The notes beneath the pieces were generated by a model. It was not told the DNA's origin, did no database searches, and worked only from the letters and a program-made list of their open reading frames with translations. Shown here piece after piece: positions 60,366 through 64,000 of a stretch of 64,000 nt of DNA. The stretch is from UBA6522 sp965262365 (lineage in GTDB: Bacteria > Pseudomonadota > Gammaproteobacteria > Steroidobacterales > Rariloculaceae). The translations under genes and the position numbers were made by a program. The stretch's first letter is position 1; the number at the start of each line of letters is the position of its first letter. Where the stretch lies: positions 5,704,001 through 5,768,000 of the forward strand of contig OZ253541.1 in NCBI GenBank assembly GCA_965262365.1, written 5' to 3'.

Positions 60366-61340
60366 ATGAAGGCGGCAGCGCGGGCGCGCGCCAACATTGC
60401 GCTTGTCAAGTATTGGGGCAAGGCGGACGACGGACCGCTGAATATTCCTGCCGTCGGGTCCGTTTCGATCACGCTGGACGCACTGTGGTCGGAAACCGAA
60501 GTCCATTTTGACGGATCGCTGGCTGCGGACGAGTTGTCGTTGAATGGTCAGCATCGCCCCGAACAACTGGAGCGGGTGCGACGTTGCCTGGATTTGCTTC
60601 GCGCGAGGGCAGGATTGGAGCACGCGGCTCGCATTGTCAGCCGTAACAACTTTCCCACCGGGGCCGGACTGGCATCCTCGGCGTCGGGATACGCCGCTCT
60701 GACGGCGGCCGCCGCGCGGGCGATGAACCTGACAATGACCGCGAGAGAGTTGAGCATCGTCGCGCGCCAGGGATCGGGGTCGGCGGCCCGGTCCATTTTC
60801 GGCGGCTTCGTCGAGATGCACGCCGGCACCCTGGAGGACGGCTCGGACAGCTACGCCGAACCGCTGATGCCGGCCGCCGCGTGGCCATTGGAATTGGTCG
60901 TTGCCGTGACGGCGCGGGAAGAAAAGCAGGTCAGTTCTCGCGCCGGAATGGCTCGTTCGGCTGCCACTTCGCCTTACTACCCGGCGTGGGTCGCAAGCAG
61001 CCCGGCGGACCTTGAGCAAGGGCGGGCGGCGATCCTCAACAGGGACTTCGAGTCGCTGGCGGACGTGGCCGAACGCAATTGTCTCGGCATGCACGGCGCC
61101 GCCATGGCGGCGCGGCCGCCGCTGATCTATTGGAATGCCGCGACAATAGCCTGCCTTGAAACCGTGCGGGAACTGCGCCGGGCGGCGGTGCCGGTGTTCT
61201 TTACCATCGATGCCGGACCCCAATTGAAGGCGGTCTGCGCGCCGGGCGCGTCGGCAACCGTGCGCAACGCATTGTCGGGCGTTCCCGGTGTTGTGGATGT
61301 GCTGGAGAGCGGTCTGGGTCGCGGAATCGAAGCAGCCTGA
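60366..61340 (+). CDS. mvaD: diphosphomevalonate decarboxylase
   Basis: A 324-residue GHMP-fold enzyme that converts mevalonate diphosphate to IPP with ATP. ARANIALVKYWGKADDGPLNIPAVGSVSITLD is the family opening, NNFPTGAGLASSASGYAALTAAAARA the phosphate loop with the conserved SSAS, ARQGSGSAARSIFGGFVE the catalytic Arg/Asp region, and FFTIDAGPQLKAV the C-terminal end. Starts 10 bp after the synthase gene and precedes the phosphomevalonate kinase by 9 bp: one operon. Confidence 0.94.
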   Translation: MKAAARARANIALVKYWGKADDGPLNIPAVGSVSITLDALWSETEVHFDGSLAADELSLNGQHRPEQLERVRRCLDLLRARAGLEHAARIVSRNNFPTGAGLASSASGYAALTAAAARAMNLTMTARELSIVARQGSGSAARSIFGGFVEMHAGTLEDGSDSYAEPLMPAAAWPLELVVAVTAREEKQVSSRAGMARSAATSPYYPAWVASSPADLEQGRAAILNRDFESLADVAERNCLGMHGAAMAARPPLIYWNAATIACLETVRELRRAAVPVFFTIDAGPQLKAVCAPGASATVRNALSGVPGVVDVLESGLGRGIEAA

Positions 61341-61349
61341 GCTGTGCAG

Positions 61350-62354
61350 ATGGTCCGCGCAGTCGCTTCCGCGCCCGGCAAACTGGTTGTCCTGGGGGAG
61401 TACGCTGTCCTGGCAAACGCGCCTGCCCTGGTCATGGCCGTCGACCGGCGGTGCCGCGCGGCAATCCGTTCCAGCGACAACGCAGTTTGTCGGCTGCGGT
61501 CGATGGCCGAAGAGGAGCGGCAAGTCATATTCCGCCAACGGACGCGCAGCGGCCTGGCACTCGTGGATCGTGTTGCCGAGGCCTTCCCGGCCTCCAGCGA
61601 CGCCGGATGGCGCGGTGTCCTGGACTCCAGCGGCCTCTGTCGCGAGGGCAGGAAAATGGGATTGGGTTCAAGCGCCGCGGCCCTGACCGCCTGGAGCGGG
61701 GCGTGGCTGGCGTGGACAGGGCAGGGAATTGCGGAGGCAAATGGGGACGCACTGCAGAGCTTCATCGAGGAGCACAAGGCTTGGCAGGGCGGCGCAGGCA
61801 GCGGTCTGGACGTGGCCGCGAGCCTCCATGGCGGGGTGATTCGATTCCAGTTGGAAGAGGGATCCGGTCCACGGGTCGAAAGAGCGAAGTTGCCCGACGG
61901 CGTGGATTTTGTCAGCGTGTTTGTACGGACATCGGCCTCCACGCGGAAACATGTGGCGCAATTCCGGGCCCGCGCAGCGGAGTCCCCGGCTTCGGCCGCG
62001 TTCTGGATGGACTCGCTGGATCGCCTGGCCAAAACCGGAATCGACCGGGCCGCGGCTGACGATTCGGATGGATTTCTCGATACGATTCGGGACTATGCCG
62101 GCGGGCTTCAGGCGCTGGGTGAGTGGATGGGTGCGGCGATCTTCACGCCCGAACACCTGCAAATTCTGAAGCTGGCGGAGCGATTCGATCTGGCTTACAA
62201 GGTCAGTGGCGCGGGCGGCGGCGACCTGGGCCTGGCCTTCGGCACCGACCCCGAAGCGCTGGCTCGGTTCAGAAAAGCGGCCGATGAGCACTATGATACG
62301 ATCGAACTGGCCGTTGACCCCCAAGGTCTGGACGTAGAGATAGTGGGCGAATGA
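61350..62354 (+). CDS. mvaK2: phosphomevalonate kinase (GHMP type)
   Basis: A 334-residue GHMP kinase. ASAPGKLVVLGEYAVLANAPALVMAVDRR contains the 'APGKlvvlGEYAV' signature, KMGLGSSAAALTAWSGAWL the phosphate loop, and VSGAGGGDLGLAF the GAGGGD motif. AAEYAV with EYAVL, not EHAVV, favours phosphomevalonate kinase over mevalonate kinase. HKAWQGGAGSGLDVAASLHGGVIRF is also typical. GTG 61344 two codons earlier is an alternative start. It overlaps the next gene by ATGA. Confidence 0.9.
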   Translation: MVRAVASAPGKLVVLGEYAVLANAPALVMAVDRRCRAAIRSSDNAVCRLRSMAEEERQVIFRQRTRSGLALVDRVAEAFPASSDAGWRGVLDSSGLCREGRKMGLGSSAAALTAWSGAWLAWTGQGIAEANGDALQSFIEEHKAWQGGAGSGLDVAASLHGGVIRFQLEEGSGPRVERAKLPDGVDFVSVFVRTSASTRKHVAQFRARAAESPASAAFWMDSLDRLAKTGIDRAAADDSDGFLDTIRDYAGGLQALGEWMGAAIFTPEHLQILKLAERFDLAYKVSGAGGGDLGLAFGTDPEALARFRKAADEHYDTIELAVDPQGLDVEIVGE

Positions 62355-64000
62355 CTGACGATCGACGCAGGATTCCCGAGTTCTACAAGCTGAGCGTCGC
62401 CGAACGCGTGCGTGCAGTGCACGAGCGCGGGATCGTCACCGGGCGCGACTTCCGGGCGCTGGCAAGCGGCCGGCATACGCTGGATCTCGCCTCCGCCGAC
62501 AAGATGGTGGAGAACGTGGTCGGTGTCATCGGCTTGCCGCTGGGCCTGGGGATGAACCTCAGGGTCAACGGCAAGGGGTATGTCGTGCCCATGGCGGTCG
62601 AGGAGCCGTCCGTGATCGCTGCGCTGGGGTCCGCGTCAAAACTGATCGGTGAGCACGGCGGCTTCGTTGCCGAGGCGACCGATCCGATATTGATAGGGCA
62701 GATCCAGATCGTCGATCTCGCCGACATCGAGGCGGCAAAATCCGCGCTGATGGAACGCAGGCAGGAGATCCTCAACCTGGCAAACAGCTTTCATCCGAAC
62801 ATGGTTGCCCGCGGCGGCGGCGCCAGGGATATCGAACTGCACGCTCATTCGTTGCCTTCAAGCGGCAAGACCACGCTGGTTGTCCATTTGCTCGTGGATA
62901 CCCGCGATGCCATGGGCGCCAATCTCACCAACGGAATGTGCGAAGGCGTCGCCCCGCTGATCGAGTCCATCACCGGCGGGCAGGTCTTCCTGCGGATTCT
63001 CTCCAACCTGACGGACCGCTCGCTCGCCCGGGCCCGGTGCACGATTCCACACTCGGCATTGGGTGGAAATGACTACACCGGAGAGCAGGTCCGCGACGGG
63101 ATCATCATAGCGACTGATTTTGCGGTGGTGGATCCGTACCGGGCGGCCACCCACAACAAGGGGATCATGAACGGCATCGATCCCGTCGTCATCGCCACCG
63201 GCAACGATTGGCGTGCCATCGAAGCCGGGGCCCACGCCTTTGCGGCCCGCGGAGGCCGCTACACTTCGCTCACACAGTGGTGGACCGACAAGGAGGGCAA
63301 CCTCTGCGGCAGCATCGAGGTGCCGATCAAGGTGGGCACCGTTGGCGCACCCCTGGAATCCAATCCAACCGCGGCGCTGAACATGCGCCTGCTGGGTGTG
63401 GAGTCCGCCACTCAACTGGCTCAGGTCATGGCGTCCGTCGGCCTTGCCCAGAACTTTGCAGCGCTTCGCGCCCTTGCCACCGAAGGCATTCAGAAAGGGC
63501 ATATGACGCTGCATGCCCGAAGTGTCGTCACCGCTGCCGGTGTACCGGAGGCGCTGTTCGACGATGTCCTGGACCGCCTCGTACTGAGCAACGAAATCAA
63601 GGTCTGGAAGGCCAGGGAAATCGCCGCCGAGCTGAAGCAGGATCCTGACCGTCAGCACCTGCATGTCGCGCGAAAGGGCGTTGAAGCGGATGCCATGGGA
63701 GTCGGCTATGGAAAGGTCGTGCTTCTGGGTGAGCATGCCGTCGTCTATGGCCGGCATGCCATCGGCGCGCCCGTACCCATGACCGTGACTGCGGTGATTG
63801 AGGACTGCGACGAGGGGATTCACCTGATCATTCCCCGCTGGGGAGTGGAGTACCAGTTGGCCCGGAATCCCAAGGATCGCCGTTCGTTCGAGCGGACCGC
63901 CGGCGTGATACTGGACGAACTCGGACTGAACGGCCGGGCGATGCGGATCGAGGTTTTTTCCGAGGTGCCCCGCAGCATGGGGCTGGGGGGCTCGGCGGCC
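62351..64000 (+). CDS. class II HMG-CoA reductase fused to mevalonate kinase, 3' end beyond window
   Basis: One continuous 550-codon frame to the right edge. Residues about 1-430 are a class II (bacterial degradative-type) HMG-CoA reductase: ADKMVENVVGVIGLPLGLGMNLRVNGKGYVVPMAVEEPSVIAA (active-site Glu), VDTRDAMGANLTNGMCEG, ATGNDWRAIEAGAHAFAARGGRYTSL and GHMTLHAR (catalytic His). From about 449, GVGYGKVVLLGEHAVVYGRHAIGAPVPMTVTAVIED and RSMGLGGSAA are the opening and phosphate loop of a mevalonate kinase (GEHAVVYG). The linker is VWKAREIAAELKQDPDRQHLHVARKGVEADA. So one protein would reduce HMG-CoA and phosphorylate mevalonate. Checked for frame across the junction: continuous. ATG 62351 overlaps the kinase stop. 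mvaS and idi are not in view. Confidence 0.9.
   Translation, partial: MTDDRRRIPEFYKLSVAERVRAVHERGIVTGRDFRALASGRHTLDLASADKMVENVVGVIGLPLGLGMNLRVNGKGYVVPMAVEEPSVIAALGSASKLIGEHGGFVAEATDPILIGQIQIVDLADIEAAKSALMERRQEILNLANSFHPNMVARGGGARDIELHAHSLPSSGKTTLVVHLLVDTRDAMGANLTNGMCEGVAPLIESITGGQVFLRILSNLTDRSLARARCTIPHSALGGNDYTGEQVRDGIIIATDFAVVDPYRAATHNKGIMNGIDPVVIATGNDWRAIEAGAHAFAARGGRYTSLTQWWTDKEGNLCGSIEVPIKVGTVGAPLESNPTAALNMRLLGVESATQLAQVMASVGLAQNFAALRALATEGIQKGHMTLHARSVVTAAGVPEALFDDVLDRLVLSNEIKVWKAREIAAELKQDPDRQHLHVARKGVEADAMGVGYGKVVLLGEHAVVYGRHAIGAPVPMTVTAVIEDCDEGIHLIIPRWGVEYQLARNPKDRRSFERTAGVILDELGLNGRAMRIEVFSEVPRSMGLGGSAA

Overview
The window is high-GC chromosomal DNA of a probably aerobic gammaproteobacterium. 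Supporting signs are biotin genes (bioA, bioF, bioD), divergent ilvB/ilvH, proBA, a TorF porin-GlnK-AmtB nitrogen operon with a good sigma-54 promoter match, MMPL/LolA-like envelope genes, and a mevalonate route to isoprenoids with squalene/phytoene synthase. No rRNA, tRNA or CRISPR was recognised. The mevalonate pathway is uncommon in gammaproteobacteria, so the lineage is probably an unusual one. I cannot name a species.

Layout. 1-306 is the 5' part of a DUF4399 gene. 488-12769 is a tightly packed ten-gene operon and the most unusual part of the window: a lipoprotein with a heptapeptide repeat, a second lipoprotein, a Ser/Thr kinase, a TPR membrane protein, an FHA-like/TM/PEGA/formylglycine-generating-enzyme-like protein, a small acidic exported protein, a MotA/TolQ/ExbB channel homologue, an actin-like ATPase fused to an FHA domain, and two paralogous membrane-anchored VWA proteins. 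I read it as a candidate envelope machine in which a TolQ/ExbB-type motor is paired with VWA proteins and controlled by threonine phosphorylation. A VapC/Phd-type module, an OmpA-family PdsO-like protein, bioFD, a phosphomannomutase and a Gly-rich/Xre/RES toxin-antitoxin operon follow (12.8-20 kb). 20-28.3 kb carries bioA, ilvB, ilvH, proBA and two unknowns. 28.5-32.5 kb is a 1321-residue AAA-TM-P-domain-WD40 protein. 34.1-38.1 kb (minus) is a four-gene, end-overlapping operon of two arsenosugar-type glycosyltransferases, a flavoprotein disulfide reductase and a radical SAM enzyme. 38.8-41.2 kb is the nitrogen operon, followed by an SDR, a double ABC ATPase, a dehydratase, a long indolepyruvate:ferredoxin oxidoreductase, a purine permease and a DksA-like protein.

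50.2-55.9 kb is a decaying operon. A LolA-like gene is intact. The MpaB/DUF2236 gene behind it is split by a 1568-bp insertion sequence with a 5-bp target duplication. The following MMPL transporter gene is broken by an exact 40-bp tandem duplication and an internal deletion. 56-58.2 kb holds a MerR-TPR regulator and a sulfotransferase. 58.3-64 kb is the isoprenoid block: ispA (minus) divergent from squalene/phytoene synthase, mvaD, phosphomevalonate kinase, and a class II HMG-CoA reductase fused in frame to a mevalonate kinase that runs off the right edge.

All calls come from reading the sequence. No searches were run, so family names rest on recognised motifs and overall resemblance.
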